Assembly: GCA_945901795.1 (NCBI GenBank)
Contig: CAMDLP010000009.1
Span: 1 to 64,000 of the forward strand
Reading direction: 5' to 3'
From: Akkermansia muciniphila
GTDB lineage: Bacteria > Verrucomicrobiota > Verrucomicrobiia > Verrucomicrobiales > Akkermansiaceae
DNA: 64,000 nucleotides
The position numbers were made by a program, and so were the translations under genes. The notes under the pieces are model-generated. The model was not told the origin of the DNA, made no database searches, and saw only the letters and a program-made list of their open reading frames with translations. Positions 28,945-39,057 of the stretch are shown in pieces; position 1 is the stretch's first letter, and every line of letters begins with the position of its first letter.

Positions 28945-30225
28945 ATGTTGAACCGCTTTTACGGAGCTTTTGACACGGAGCGGCGCTCGGGCGCCTGCGA
29001 CGGGTCTGACTATCGGACACCCTTCCAGATCGACCGCGACCGCGTGCTGCACACGCCCACGTTCCGGCGCTTGCAAAACAAGACGCAGGTGTTCTGGAGC
29101 GGCGAGTATGACTTCTATCGGACGCGGCTGACGCACTCACTCGAAGTCGCGCAGATCGGCAAGTCGATTTCCTACTGGCTCAAGAGCCAGTCGGACGGAC
29201 CGCTCGGAGACGATTTTTTCATCGACCCAGACCTGGTGGAAGCCATCTGCCTTTCGCACGATCTCGGGCATCCGCCGTTCGGACATGCCGGCGAGCGCAC
29301 CTTGAACCACCTGATGCGCGGGCACGGCGGCTTCGAGGGCAACGCCCAAACACTGCGCCTGCTCTCCGAGCGGATTTTCTCCGCCAAACGCAGCGGCATG
29401 GACCCGACGCGGGCGTTTCTCGATGGCGTGCTGAAATACAAATCGCTGTGGACCGAGCTCGGAAACCAACCGGAACACCACTTCATCTACGACGAGCAGC
29501 ACGCCTACCTCGACTGGGCGATGGGCGGGAACGACTTCCCGCTGGAACTCACACCCGGCAAGACGCGCGACCAATTCAAGTCCATCGAGTGCCAAGTGAT
29601 GGATTGGGCGGACGACACCGCCTACTCGCTCAACGACCTATCCGACAGCGTGCGCGCCGGATTTCTCAACATCGAGAAAATCGAGGCTTGGGCGGAAAAA
29701 CACGACGAGCCCGCCGGCGAAGCCACGCCGCTCGGCGACCTGATGGCGGCGATCCGGCGCAAGCGCGTCGACCCATTCGTCGGCAAGCGCATCGGGAAAT
29801 ACATCCAGTCCACGCGCTTGGAGACGGATGTGAATTTCCTCAGCGCCTCGACGAACCGCTACCGCTACCGACTGGCCATCGACGAGACGGTGAAAGCGGA
29901 GTCCCGGCTGTTCAAGCGGCTCGCCTTTGAGGTCGTCTTCCTATCGCCGCAGCTCAAGCAACTCGAGCACAAGGGCAGCCGAATGCTGCGCCAGTTGTGG
30001 GAAGTTCTCGGCGAGCGCTACATTTCCCAACAGAGAATCGACGGCCAGGATTTCCAACTCCTCCCCGCAGACACCGCAGCGGAAATCGCCGCCGCCCCCG
30101 ACGAAGCGACGCGAGCGCGGCTGGTCTGCGATTTCCTGGCAGGCATGACCGATGGTTATGCGGCGCGGACCTACAAGCGCCTGTTCTCGCCCGACTTCGG
30201 CTCGATCGGCGACCTAGTCGGTTGA
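28945..30225 (+). CDS. dgt: Deoxyguanosinetriphosphate triphosphohydrolase
   Basis: FRRLQNKTQVFWSGEYDFYRTRLTHSLEVAQIGKSI, CLSHDLGHPPFGHAGE HD motif. Confidence 0.93.
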   Translation: MLNRFYGAFDTERRSGACDGSDYRTPFQIDRDRVLHTPTFRRLQNKTQVFWSGEYDFYRTRLTHSLEVAQIGKSISYWLKSQSDGPLGDDFFIDPDLVEAICLSHDLGHPPFGHAGERTLNHLMRGHGGFEGNAQTLRLLSERIFSAKRSGMDPTRAFLDGVLKYKSLWTELGNQPEHHFIYDEQHAYLDWAMGGNDFPLELTPGKTRDQFKSIECQVMDWADDTAYSLNDLSDSVRAGFLNIEKIEAWAEKHDEPAGEATPLGDLMAAIRRKRVDPFVGKRIGKYIQSTRLETDVNFLSASTNRYRYRLAIDETVKAESRLFKRLAFEVVFLSPQLKQLEHKGSRMLRQLWEVLGERYISQQRIDGQDFQLLPADTAAEIAAAPDEATRARLVCDFLAGMTDGYAARTYKRLFSPDFGSIGDLVG

Positions 30226-30272
30226 AGCCTTCACCAGCAAAGGACCGCCACCTCCGCCACGGCAACCACATC

Positions 30273-31568
30273 ATGAGCATCACCACCCAAACCGTCACCA
30301 TCCCGGCAACACCCCTTCCCGCGCAGGCACCCATGAGTCTGCGCCGCTACTCGGCACTGGTCTGTTGGGGAATGGTGGTGACCAACCTGGGGCAGCTGGT
30401 CAGCATCGGCGAGAAGCCGCTGAAGTTTCTGCTGAAAGACCAACTCCATCTCAGCCCGACCGCCATGGCCGCCTGGTTCTCGCTGGCGCTGCTGCCATGG
30501 AGTTTCAAGCCGATCGCTGCGCTGTTTGTCGATGGCGTTCCATTTTTTGGCAGCCGGCACCGCAACTATCTGTTGCTGAGCGCGGCTTTGGCGGGTTGTT
30601 TGTGGCTGACGATGGGCATCGTGCCCCACAGCTACCAACCTCTGGTGATCACGGCTTTTGCCTTCAATATCATGGCGGTGGTGACCAGCGTCGTGGTCGG
30701 CGGACTGCTCGTCGAAGGCGGTCAGACCTACGGAGCCACCGGTCGCCTCAGCTCCATCCGGATGACGGTTGCCAATGTCGTGCTGCTCTTCGTCGGGCCG
30801 GCCGGGGGATTTCTGGCCTCCCGCTGGTTCGGATGGACGGCGCTGATCGGCGGCGTGCTTTTTTTCTCGATGATTCCGGTCACCCTTCTGCTCCTTCGCG
30901 AGCGGCCGGCTGCCAAGCGGGAAGCCGGCGCGCATCCGCTGAAGGGCATTGCCCAACAGCTCAAGGTGGTTCTGCGCAGCAAAAACCTCTGGATCTGCGG
31001 CGGACTCCTCTTCCTGGTCCAACTCTCTCCCGGATACACCACCCCGCTGTTCTACTATCAGACCAACGTGCTGAAATTCACTCCGCAGTTCATCGGCAAC
31101 CTGATGGTAGCCGCCGGCATCATGGGGTTGGTCGGTGCCCTGATCTACCCCTTGCTTTGCCGTAAATTCAGGCTGCGCGGACTGCTGTTCATGTCGATCA
31201 CCTGCACGGTTCTCACCTCCCTTTGTTACCTCGGCTATGTGTCCCATGAATCCGCCATCGTCATCGAAGGTCTGGGCATGCTGGGCTACACCCTCGCCCA
31301 GCTTCCGCTGTTCGACCTAGCAGCCCGCGCCACCCCCAAGGGTTCGGAAGCGCTGGGTTATTCGATGATGATCGCCTTTTGGAATATCAGCCAGATGATT
31401 TCCGATGTGACGGGTTCCTACCTCTATGATCACTTCCATCTGCCATTCAAGAGCCTGGTCTGGATCAACGCCGGCACCACCGCATTGGTGCTGTTGGTGG
31501 TTCCGTTCCTGCCCGGCTACCTGGTGGATAAAAAAGAGGGAGAAGCCGCAGGCGAACCCGCAGTGTAA
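30273..31568 (+). CDS. MFS/folate-biopterin transporter-like protein
   Basis: Twelve hydrophobic segments; LLKDQLHLSPTAMAAWFSLALLPWSFKPIAALFVDGVPFFGSRHRNYLLL. Confidence 0.8.
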   Translation: MSITTQTVTIPATPLPAQAPMSLRRYSALVCWGMVVTNLGQLVSIGEKPLKFLLKDQLHLSPTAMAAWFSLALLPWSFKPIAALFVDGVPFFGSRHRNYLLLSAALAGCLWLTMGIVPHSYQPLVITAFAFNIMAVVTSVVVGGLLVEGGQTYGATGRLSSIRMTVANVVLLFVGPAGGFLASRWFGWTALIGGVLFFSMIPVTLLLLRERPAAKREAGAHPLKGIAQQLKVVLRSKNLWICGGLLFLVQLSPGYTTPLFYYQTNVLKFTPQFIGNLMVAAGIMGLVGALIYPLLCRKFRLRGLLFMSITCTVLTSLCYLGYVSHESAIVIEGLGMLGYTLAQLPLFDLAARATPKGSEALGYSMMIAFWNISQMISDVTGSYLYDHFHLPFKSLVWINAGTTALVLLVVPFLPGYLVDKKEGEAAGEPAV

Positions 31569-31629
31569 ATGACGCAGCCCGTTTGAATGGTGGATTCAAG
31601 CGGCTAGCGCAATCGGGAAGGCCGGCGGA

Positions 31630-32208
31630 TCAAGTCGCCGCGGACAACTTGAGCACGCCGACGTAAGGCAGGTTCCGGTATTTGCCGTTGTAGTCCAACC
31701 CGTAGCCGACGACGAACTCGTCACCGATTTCAAAGCCCACGTAGTCGGCGTTGACTTCCTCGGCGCGGTGCTTGTCCTTGGCTAGCAGAACGGCGGTATG
31801 CACGGCCACCGCTCCTTCCTCCATCAGCCTTTCCGAAACGGCACGCAGAGTTCTGCCGGTGTCGAGGATATCATCTAGCAAAAGGACATGACGTCCTTTC
31901 ACTTCCGGGAAATGGCGGTCGAGGAAATCCACCTTTCCCGAGCTTTCCAGGCCGCCGTGATAGCTCGCCACGTTGAGGCACTCGATTTCAAGAATCCGCG
32001 GCACCCGCCGGAGCAGGTCCGCGGCGAAGACGAGGGCTCCTTTCAGAAGAATGATCACCACCAAGGTCCCGCTCGGAAAATCCCGTTCGATTTCAAGGGC
32101 CATCGCGTCGAGGCGCTTCTCGATCACCGCCTCATCGATCAAAACCCGTTCGATATCGTTCCGCATGGACACGGCATAGAGTTCGCGTACCTCCCCGCCA
32201 AGCGGCAA
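31630..32208 (-). CDS. hpt: Hypoxanthine phosphoribosyltransferase (start possibly 32166)
   Basis: VLLLDDILDTGRTL PRPP motif. Confidence 0.92.
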   Translation of the reverse strand: MPLGGEVRELYAVSMRNDIERVLIDEAVIEKRLDAMALEIERDFPSGTLVVIILLKGALVFAADLLRRVPRILEIECLNVASYHGGLESSGKVDFLDRHFPEVKGRHVLLLDDILDTGRTLRAVSERLMEEGAVAVHTAVLLAKDKHRAEEVNADYVGFEIGDEFVVGYGLDYNGKYRNLPYVGVLKLSAAT

Positions 32209-32217
32209 AAATCCGAC

Positions 32218-32559
32218 TCAACGATCGTGTTGAAACCTCAAGATCCGCTCACCCGTGCGGTAGTAGTCCAAGCGGTCGCGGGCGTGGATTTCCAAAAACG
32301 CCGGGTCTTCGCGCAAGGCCCGGTGCTCGATCTGATGGTATTCGCGATCCGCCAGAACCTTCTCCTCCCGCTCCTTGGCCAGCTTCAGCTTCGCCTCCAG
32401 CTTCTCTAACTCGCGCCGCTGCGGGAAGGCCGTTGCCACCACCACGAAGCCGATCGCCATACAAAACACCACGAATACGATGCTGCCGGCCCCCCGGATC
32501 ACCCGTGTCCGGGCCTCCAGTCGCGTCAATTTGACACTTGCCATCGCTCGTTTCGCCAT
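32218..32559 (-). CDS. ftsB: FtsB/DivIC septum formation initiator
   Basis: Single TM then coiled coil and ALREDPAFLEIHARDRLDYYRTGERILRF. Confidence 0.8.
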   Translation of the reverse strand: MAKRAMASVKLTRLEARTRVIRGAGSIVFVVFCMAIGFVVVATAFPQRRELEKLEAKLKLAKEREEKVLADREYHQIEHRALREDPAFLEIHARDRLDYYRTGERILRFQHDR

Positions 32560-32720
32560 CGTCTGCCCCGAGAAGCCCTTAATTTCCCAAGACTGTCAAG
32601 CCAACTAAGGAGACGGATACGCCACAGGTCACTCAGACCGCTGGCTAACCCGTCAGGGTGAGAGAACCCGACAAGCACTCACATCGATACCGGTTGGATA
32701 GGACATCGATCCCCGGCTGC

Positions 32721-32936
32721 ATGGATTGCAAGTCCGTCACCATGAAGGAAGTCGCCGACGAAAAGGAAGTCGCCGCGCTCTGCCATGAGGGCGGCACCGT
32801 CCACTGCGATTCCTGCAAAAAGGCGTTAACTATCAAACACGCAGGTCCTCCAGGCAAGGGACTGGAGAGCTCCAAACTGACGATTGTCAATGCAGATGGC
32901 AAGGAATGCATGTTCATCGTGCCGATTAAGGATTGA
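32721..32936 (+). CDS. Small conserved hypothetical protein
   Basis: MDCKSVTMKEVADEKEVAALCHEGGTVHCDSCKKALTIKHAGPPGKGLESSKLTIVNADGKECMFIV. Confidence 0.5.
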   Translation: MDCKSVTMKEVADEKEVAALCHEGGTVHCDSCKKALTIKHAGPPGKGLESSKLTIVNADGKECMFIVPIKD

Positions 32937-32996
32937 GCCGGAGTGCCCCGAAAACCGATCCGTCTGGCGACTGGCACGCCGGGCGGACGCGGCTGG

Positions 32997-34037
32997 CTAT
33001 CCGAAGAACTCCATCTGCTCGGATTCCCGCGGGTCCTCGAAACGGACGCCGACTCCTAGCAGCCGGACGGCGCGGTTGTTGCCGCGTCGCCAAGCTTCGG
33101 CGAGGAGCTCCTCGAAGATGGCGGACTCGATGAGGTGGCCGGCGCGCTCGGCGGTGGTGCGGTGGAAATCGGCGAACTTCATTTTCACGACCAGCGAGCG
33201 GATGACGCGGTCGGGGTGGGACTTGGCGAGGTCTTCGACGAGGCCCTCCAACATCCCGCGCATCGGCGGAATGAGCGCGGGGAGATCGGGGATGTTTTCG
33301 GAAAATGTCGTTTCACTACTAACGGACTTGCGGGTGCGGTCGGGAGTGACGGCGCGCTCATCGATGCCACGGCAAAGGTGCCAGAGCTCGACGCCCCATT
33401 TCCCAAAACGCCGGGAAAGCTCGATCTGGTCGAGCTGTTGGAGATCCGCACATGTCTCGATACCGAGGGCGCTGAGTTTCTCGCGCATTTTGTTGCCGAC
33501 GCCCCAGATGCGACCGACGGGCAGCGCGGCCATGAACGCGGCGATCTCCTCGTCGGCGACTTGCTTCTGTCCGTTCGGCTTGTGCCAGTCGGAGGCGATC
33601 TTGGCGATGAGCTTGTTGCTAGAAATCCCGGCCGAGGCGGTGAGGCGGGTTTCCTCGAAAATCTGCGCGCGGATCTCGCGGGCGATGGCGGTGCCGCTGC
33701 TCCGGAGGTGGGAGACGTCGAGGTAAGCCTCGTCGAGCGAGAGCGGCTCGATGAGCTCGGTGAAGCGGCCGAAGATGGCGCGGATCCGCGAGCTAACCGC
33801 CCGGTAGAGATCGAACTGCACCGGGACGAGCACGAGCTGGGGACAGAGTTCGAAGGCCTTGAAAACCGGCATGGCGGAGCGACAGCCGAATTTCCGCGCC
33901 TCGTAGTTCGCGGTGGTGAGCACGCCGCGGCGGTCGCGCCCGCCGACGCCAACCGGCTTGCCGCGCAAGGCGGGATTTTCCCGTTCCTCGATGGCGGCGT
34001 AGAAGCAGTCCATGTCGATGTGGATGATTTTTCTCAA
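32997..34037 (-). CDS. dinB: DNA polymerase IV, probable TTG start
   Basis: [34 protein letters not shown]. Confidence 0.93.
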   Translation of the reverse strand: [346 protein letters not shown]

Positions 34038-34178
34038 GGTGGAGGGCGGCAGTGTCGGGTGCAGTTGCGGAGAGATCCACCGGTTATTTCGCGGCTGGAG
34101 TATTTTTACCCGGGCGGTCCGAAAGATCGACAGCGGGGAAACCTTCGGCCATAGAGTCTGTGCTTTCCGCAACCGCCC

Positions 34179-35228
34179 ATGGCCGAAGTGATCCAATTCA
34201 ACTGCCCCTCGTGCGGGACGATGCTGCGCCTGCCGCTGGGGATGGCCGCCTGTCAAGGGCCGTGCCCGAACTGCGACCGGGAAATCGTCGCGCCGGATCC
34301 CGCGCGAGGCATCGCCGCCCACGAAGCGGTCGCGGAAATGACGGTCCCGGCAGCGGCCGAGACTCCAGCGTGCGCGAAATCTCGACGAGCGCTCCCGCTT
34401 TTTTCCTGCCTGCTGACAGGAGTTCTGGGTTTCGCACTCGGCTTCATTTCAAATCAGCGATTTGCGGAAGCCCCGCCCGTGATGGCTCCGGCGAAAATCG
34501 AGGAACCAGTAGTTCTAGCGGAGCCGCCGGCACCCACTCCCGAGCCGGTGAAACCCGTGATCGAAAAAACACCGGAGCCACCGGCCAAGGCGTCCGCCGC
34601 GGCGGAAATCTCGTTGCGGGCGTTTCTCGACGCGCCCGACTGGGCGGCCCGCAGCGCTCACGTGCTGTTTCCCGAAAAAGTCCGCGGCGCGATGGAAGCC
34701 CACTCGCGCGAGGTTCCGGACGGACCGACCGCATTCAAATCAATCTCGGTGAAGCACAGCTACATCGACGAGCAAACCGGCAGCACTCTGCTCATCTTCT
34801 ACGTGACCACGGAGAAATTTCCCGCCGGCATTCCGGTCGCGATCAAGGAAACTCCGGGCGGCTGGCTGGTCGATTGGCAATCGTTCGTGGAATTCCGAGA
34901 CCAGCTTTTCCAGAAATTTGTGGACGGGCCAGCCGACCAGACCGGGCGCTTTCATCTGGTCGCCACCACCCCGCCGCCGGAGCGGGCAACGAAGACCGAG
35001 AACGAGCACTTTTTGTCCTTCCTCCTCCAGTCGCCGCTCGACGCGAAGCCGCAACTCGCCTTCGTTAGGAAGTCCTCGGAAATTTTCACCACGTTCCAAT
35101 CCGCCACCAAGGACGGCGGGATTTTCACCCCGGTGCTCGAAGTGGCCAAACGCCAGACCGCCGACGGCAAGAGCTACCTCGAAGTGGTAAAACTGAGTGC
35201 CACCGACTGGCTGCCGCGGGAAAATTAG
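34179..35228 (+). CDS. Zinc-ribbon/TM conserved hypothetical protein
   Basis: IQFNCPSCGTMLRLP..CPNCDREI, one TM, long C-terminal domain. Confidence 0.65.
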   Translation: MAEVIQFNCPSCGTMLRLPLGMAACQGPCPNCDREIVAPDPARGIAAHEAVAEMTVPAAAETPACAKSRRALPLFSCLLTGVLGFALGFISNQRFAEAPPVMAPAKIEEPVVLAEPPAPTPEPVKPVIEKTPEPPAKASAAAEISLRAFLDAPDWAARSAHVLFPEKVRGAMEAHSREVPDGPTAFKSISVKHSYIDEQTGSTLLIFYVTTEKFPAGIPVAIKETPGGWLVDWQSFVEFRDQLFQKFVDGPADQTGRFHLVATTPPPERATKTENEHFLSFLLQSPLDAKPQLAFVRKSSEIFTTFQSATKDGGIFTPVLEVAKRQTADGKSYLEVVKLSATDWLPREN

Positions 35229-35273
35229 CGCCACGCTTGCAAGGTCGCGCGGATCCGGACCGTTTCATCCGGC

Positions 35274-36569
35274 ATGACCCGCACCGTTTGTCTTCTAACG
35301 ATCGCTCTCGCTCTCCGGCTTTCCGCCCGCGAACTGCCACCGCTGCCCGCCGGTCTAGCGGCCTACGTGCTGGAACCCGCCCCGGAAACCACCTCGCCGC
35401 TGCTCAAGAAGGGCGACCGCCTCGCGATCTGCGGCGACTCGATCACCGAGCAGAAACTCTACTCGGTCCTGCTAGAAACCTACCTGACCGCCTGCCTGCC
35501 GGAACTCGAAATCACCTGCCGCCAATACGGCTGGAGCGGCGAACAAGCCGCTGGATTCCTCCAGCGCATGGAGAACGACGTGCTCCGCTTCAAGCCGACC
35601 ATCGCCACGACTTGTTACGGCATGAACGATTTCCGCTACGTCCCTTATGACGAGGCGATCGCCGCGGAGTTCAGGAAAAACCAGACCGCGGTGATCGACG
35701 CGTTCCAGGAAATCGGCTGCCGCGTGGTGCTCGGTTCCTCGGGCATCATCGACTCGGTGCCGAACTGGGTGAAGTCCGCCAAGGGCACGCAGCAGGATTT
35801 GAATCTCGCCCTCTCGCGCTTCCGCAACATCGGCGTGGAAGTCGCCAGAGCCGAAAACGTCGCCTTCGCGGATCTCTACCGGCCAATGTTGTTAGCCGAT
35901 CACGCGGCGAAGAAGCAACACGGCCCGGATTTCAAGGTCTCCGGCAAGGACGGCGTGCATCCCGGCTGGGCGGGCCAACTCATCATGGCCTACGGATTTT
36001 TCAAAGGCCTCGGCGTCGATGGCGATCTCGGCGCGGTGACTTACGACGAAGCCACCGGCAAAGCCACTGCGGCTAACGGCCACAAAGTCCTCGCCACGGA
36101 AGACGGCAAGATCACGCTGCGCAGCACCCGCCTCCCCTTCTGCCCCGGCCCCGGCGCGACCGACAAGGACGACTCGATCCGCGCGGGCCTCGCCCTGGTG
36201 CCCTTCGACGACGAGTTGAACCGCTTCATGTTCCGCATGGAGTCGCCGAGGGCTGCGAACTACACCGTCACCTGGGGCGACCACACCCGGACTTACACCG
36301 CTGGCCAGTTAGTGCACGGCATCAACCTCGCGAAGGACTTCGACAACAACCCGCTGCTGCCCGCATTCCAAAAAATCCGCGATGCCGTTTCCCAAAAGCA
36401 GGCTTATGAAACCCGCCAGATCAAGACGCTGGCCCACGGCCCGGAAGGCGCGGCGGATCTTGATGCGACCTTCGCGCTCACGGAAAAGGCCCGCGCGCCG
36501 CTGTCAAAAGCCGTCCTCGACGCGAGACAAGCGGCGGAGCACGTGCTCACCGTCGCCGCCGCGCGCTGA
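35274..36569 (+). CDS. SGNH/GDSL hydrolase
   Basis: GDRLAICGDSITEQKLYS; C-terminal DGVHPGWAGQLIMAYGF. Confidence 0.85.
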   Translation: MTRTVCLLTIALALRLSARELPPLPAGLAAYVLEPAPETTSPLLKKGDRLAICGDSITEQKLYSVLLETYLTACLPELEITCRQYGWSGEQAAGFLQRMENDVLRFKPTIATTCYGMNDFRYVPYDEAIAAEFRKNQTAVIDAFQEIGCRVVLGSSGIIDSVPNWVKSAKGTQQDLNLALSRFRNIGVEVARAENVAFADLYRPMLLADHAAKKQHGPDFKVSGKDGVHPGWAGQLIMAYGFFKGLGVDGDLGAVTYDEATGKATAANGHKVLATEDGKITLRSTRLPFCPGPGATDKDDSIRAGLALVPFDDELNRFMFRMESPRAANYTVTWGDHTRTYTAGQLVHGINLAKDFDNNPLLPAFQKIRDAVSQKQAYETRQIKTLAHGPEGAADLDATFALTEKARAPLSKAVLDARQAAEHVLTVAAAR

Positions 36570-36630
36570 AGTCGCCGGTTTGGAAATTTTCGGTCTTTGC
36601 CTGCACCCGGGATTCAGTCAGAAATCCGCC

Positions 36631-38094
36631 ATGCCGATTTTCGAGAAAGCCCGCGAGCTCGCGGTGATCAACTCCGCCGCCGCCGTCATCGGCTGGGACC
36701 AGGAAACCTATCTGCCGCCCGCCGCCGCGAAATACCGGGCGGACCAACTCGCCTGGCTCTCTTCCCGCGCGCACGAACTCGCCACTTCCGATGCTTGGAA
36801 AAAAGACCTCGAAGCTGCGGAAGCCGCAGATGCGGGCGCCGATTTCAAACTCACCGCGAACCTCCGCGAACTGCGCCGCGAGTTCGACCGCGCCACCAAA
36901 CTGACGATGGAACTCGTCGCCCGCGACTCGGTGGCCAGCTCGCTCGCCAAGCACGCGTGGGCGGATGCTCGCGAGCGTTCGGACTTTTCGAGCTTCGCGC
37001 CGCATCTGGAAACCCTGCTCGGAATCGCCCGCGAAAAGGCGGAACTCTGGGGTTACGCGAACGAACCTTACGACGCGCTGCTAGAAGGCTTCGAGCGCGG
37101 CACCAGCACCGCCGCCGTCGCCAACTTGTTCGACGCGATGCGCCCCTCAGTCCGCGAAACCGCGGCCCGCGCAGTGGAGAACTCCGTCGCCCATGCGCCA
37201 AGTTTGCCGGCAGGCCCCTACCCCGTCGCCGCCCAGCAGAGTTTCAACGCCCGCATCGCGGAAGCCATCGGCTTTGATTTCCAAGCGGGCCGCATCGACA
37301 CCACCACCCATCCGTTCTGCACCACGCTCGGCCCGCGTGACGTGCGGCTGACGACGCGCTACATGGAGTCCGATTTCACCTCATCGCTCTTCGGCGTGCT
37401 CCACGAAGCAGGCCACGGACTTTACGAGCAAGGACTGCCCGCCGATGATTTCGGCCTTCCTTCCGGCAGCGCCGTTTCGTTAGGTATCCATGAATCGCAA
37501 TCCCGGCTGTGGGAAAACCACGTCGGCCGCTCGCGGACATTCTGGGAGAAATGGTATCCCACCGCGCAGGAAAGCTTCCCGCAGTTGGCGCGATTTCCGT
37601 TGGAGAAATTCCTGCGCTACCTGTGGCGCGCCGAGTTCTCGCCGATCCGGGTGGAGGCGGACGAGGCGACCTACGACCTGCACATCCTCCTCCGTTTCGA
37701 GCTTGAGCGGCGGATGGTCAGCGGCAGCTTGAAAGTCGCCGACGTGCCCGCCGCGTGGAACGAACTTTTCCGCGACCTGTTCGGATTCGCGCCCAAGGAC
37801 GACAAGCACGGCTGCCTGCAGGACATCCATTGGTCGATGGGCGGGCTCGGCTATTTCGCCACCTACACGCTCGGCAACATCAACTCCGCCCAGCTCTTCG
37901 CCGCCGCGCGAAAAGACACGACCGTCGCCGCCGCGATCGACCGCGCCGACTACCTTTCCCTGCTCGGCTGGCTGAGAAAATCCGTCCACGCCCACGGTGC
38001 CACGCTCGACCCCGCGGAACTCATCCGGCAAGCCACCGGCAGCGCGCCGACGACCGACGCCTACCTCGCCCATCTCAAATCCCGCTACCTCTGA
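36631..38094 (+). CDS. Carboxypeptidase M32 (Taq carboxypeptidase)
   Basis: HEAGHGLYEQG (HExxH), GIHESQSRLWEN. Confidence 0.93.
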   Translation: MPIFEKARELAVINSAAAVIGWDQETYLPPAAAKYRADQLAWLSSRAHELATSDAWKKDLEAAEAADAGADFKLTANLRELRREFDRATKLTMELVARDSVASSLAKHAWADARERSDFSSFAPHLETLLGIAREKAELWGYANEPYDALLEGFERGTSTAAVANLFDAMRPSVRETAARAVENSVAHAPSLPAGPYPVAAQQSFNARIAEAIGFDFQAGRIDTTTHPFCTTLGPRDVRLTTRYMESDFTSSLFGVLHEAGHGLYEQGLPADDFGLPSGSAVSLGIHESQSRLWENHVGRSRTFWEKWYPTAQESFPQLARFPLEKFLRYLWRAEFSPIRVEADEATYDLHILLRFELERRMVSGSLKVADVPAAWNELFRDLFGFAPKDDKHGCLQDIHWSMGGLGYFATYTLGNINSAQLFAAARKDTTVAAAIDRADYLSLLGWLRKSVHAHGATLDPAELIRQATGSAPTTDAYLAHLKSRYL

Positions 38095-38184
38095 AATCCC
38101 GGTGACGCTGATAATCCCATCTCTAAAATGACGGTTAAAACCCGGCTCCTTGCCTTCAAAACTCCTTTGGCTATCTTCCTAATC

Positions 38185-38376
38185 ATGAGTGCTCAAACAG
38201 CCTTTCAGCGCGGCGTAAGTCCACTACTTCAACTTCTCCCCCCCGGTCGGGAAGACGCGGTTTTGGCCGTGCAAACCGATCAATCAATTCGCGAACGGAT
38301 TGAGGAACTCGCCGCGAAAAATACCGAGGGTAACCTCTCGCCGGAAGAGCGTGAAGAATATACCGGATACGTCAGA
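38185..38376 (+). pseudogene. Truncated small addiction-module-like protein
   Basis: MSAQTAFQRGVSPLLQLLPPGREDAVLAVQTDQSIRERIEELAAKNTEGNLSPEEREEYTGYVRA then unrelated sequence. Confidence 0.55.
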
Positions 38377-38420
38377 GCCACGACGGAAAGATCGAGGTTT
38401 TCGTCAGCTAGAAGTTTCAT
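38372..38420 (-). pseudogene. DUF5615 PIN-like toxin, only the first ~16 codons
   Basis: Minus-strand ATGAAACTTCTAGCTGACGAAAACCTCGAT = MKLLADENLDLSVVALT, ATGA overlap with DUF433 gene. Confidence 0.65.
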
Positions 38421-38648
38421 GCCGCATGCCCCGAAACCGGATAAACGACATCAGCTCGCAGCGCCCGTGCTGCGAATTCGACCGCAGCCAAGACAGCTTC
38501 CCGCGTAAGGCGGGGATGTTCCGCGATGATTTGTTCCGATGGTTTCACCAGCACCAAGCCGTTCAAGGATGCATTCCACAGTGATTCGGGTGCCGCCAAT
38601 CACGGGTTTTCCCATCATGACGTTGCTTTTTGATTCGATTAAATTCAT
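38417..38648 (-). pseudogene. DUF433 antitoxin with a 1-nt frameshift
   Basis: [37 protein letters not shown] joined by frame change near 38536 to EQIIAEHPRLTREAVLAAVEFAARALRADV. Confidence 0.75.
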
Positions 38649-38669
38649 ACAGGAAGCCTAGCGATTCGA

Positions 38670-39026
38670 ATGCGTGATTCATGTGCCATTTACCGCCCTG
38701 CGGACAGAGATCCGAAGCCGATTCTTTTCATCGATGGAATCCACTTGCTGCTGGGAGCCGGATCGGCCAGCGGCAGCATGGACGCGGCGAACATCCTCAA
38801 GCACGCGCCGGCCCGTGGCGCGATCCGGGTGAGGAGGCACCTGCGACCCGAGTTGGTGAACCGACTGACGAAGGTGGTGCATTTTAAACCGCTGGAAATG
38901 GATACGGCCCGGGAGATTCTCGGGAAACTGGTGGTGGAGTTGAACGCGAGGCTGGAGAATCTGTCTGTGCCGCGGAAAAAAGAAGATTCAGGCGGCGAGA
39001 CGCCCCCCACACGGTCTCCACCTTGA
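38670..39026 (+). pseudogene. ClpB chimera: NBD1 Walker B fused in frame to NBD2 C-terminal segment
   Basis: [34 protein letters not shown] followed directly by [32 protein letters not shown]. Confidence 0.75.
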
Positions 39027-39057
39027 TTTACATCCAATACCCATCCCTCGATCACAC

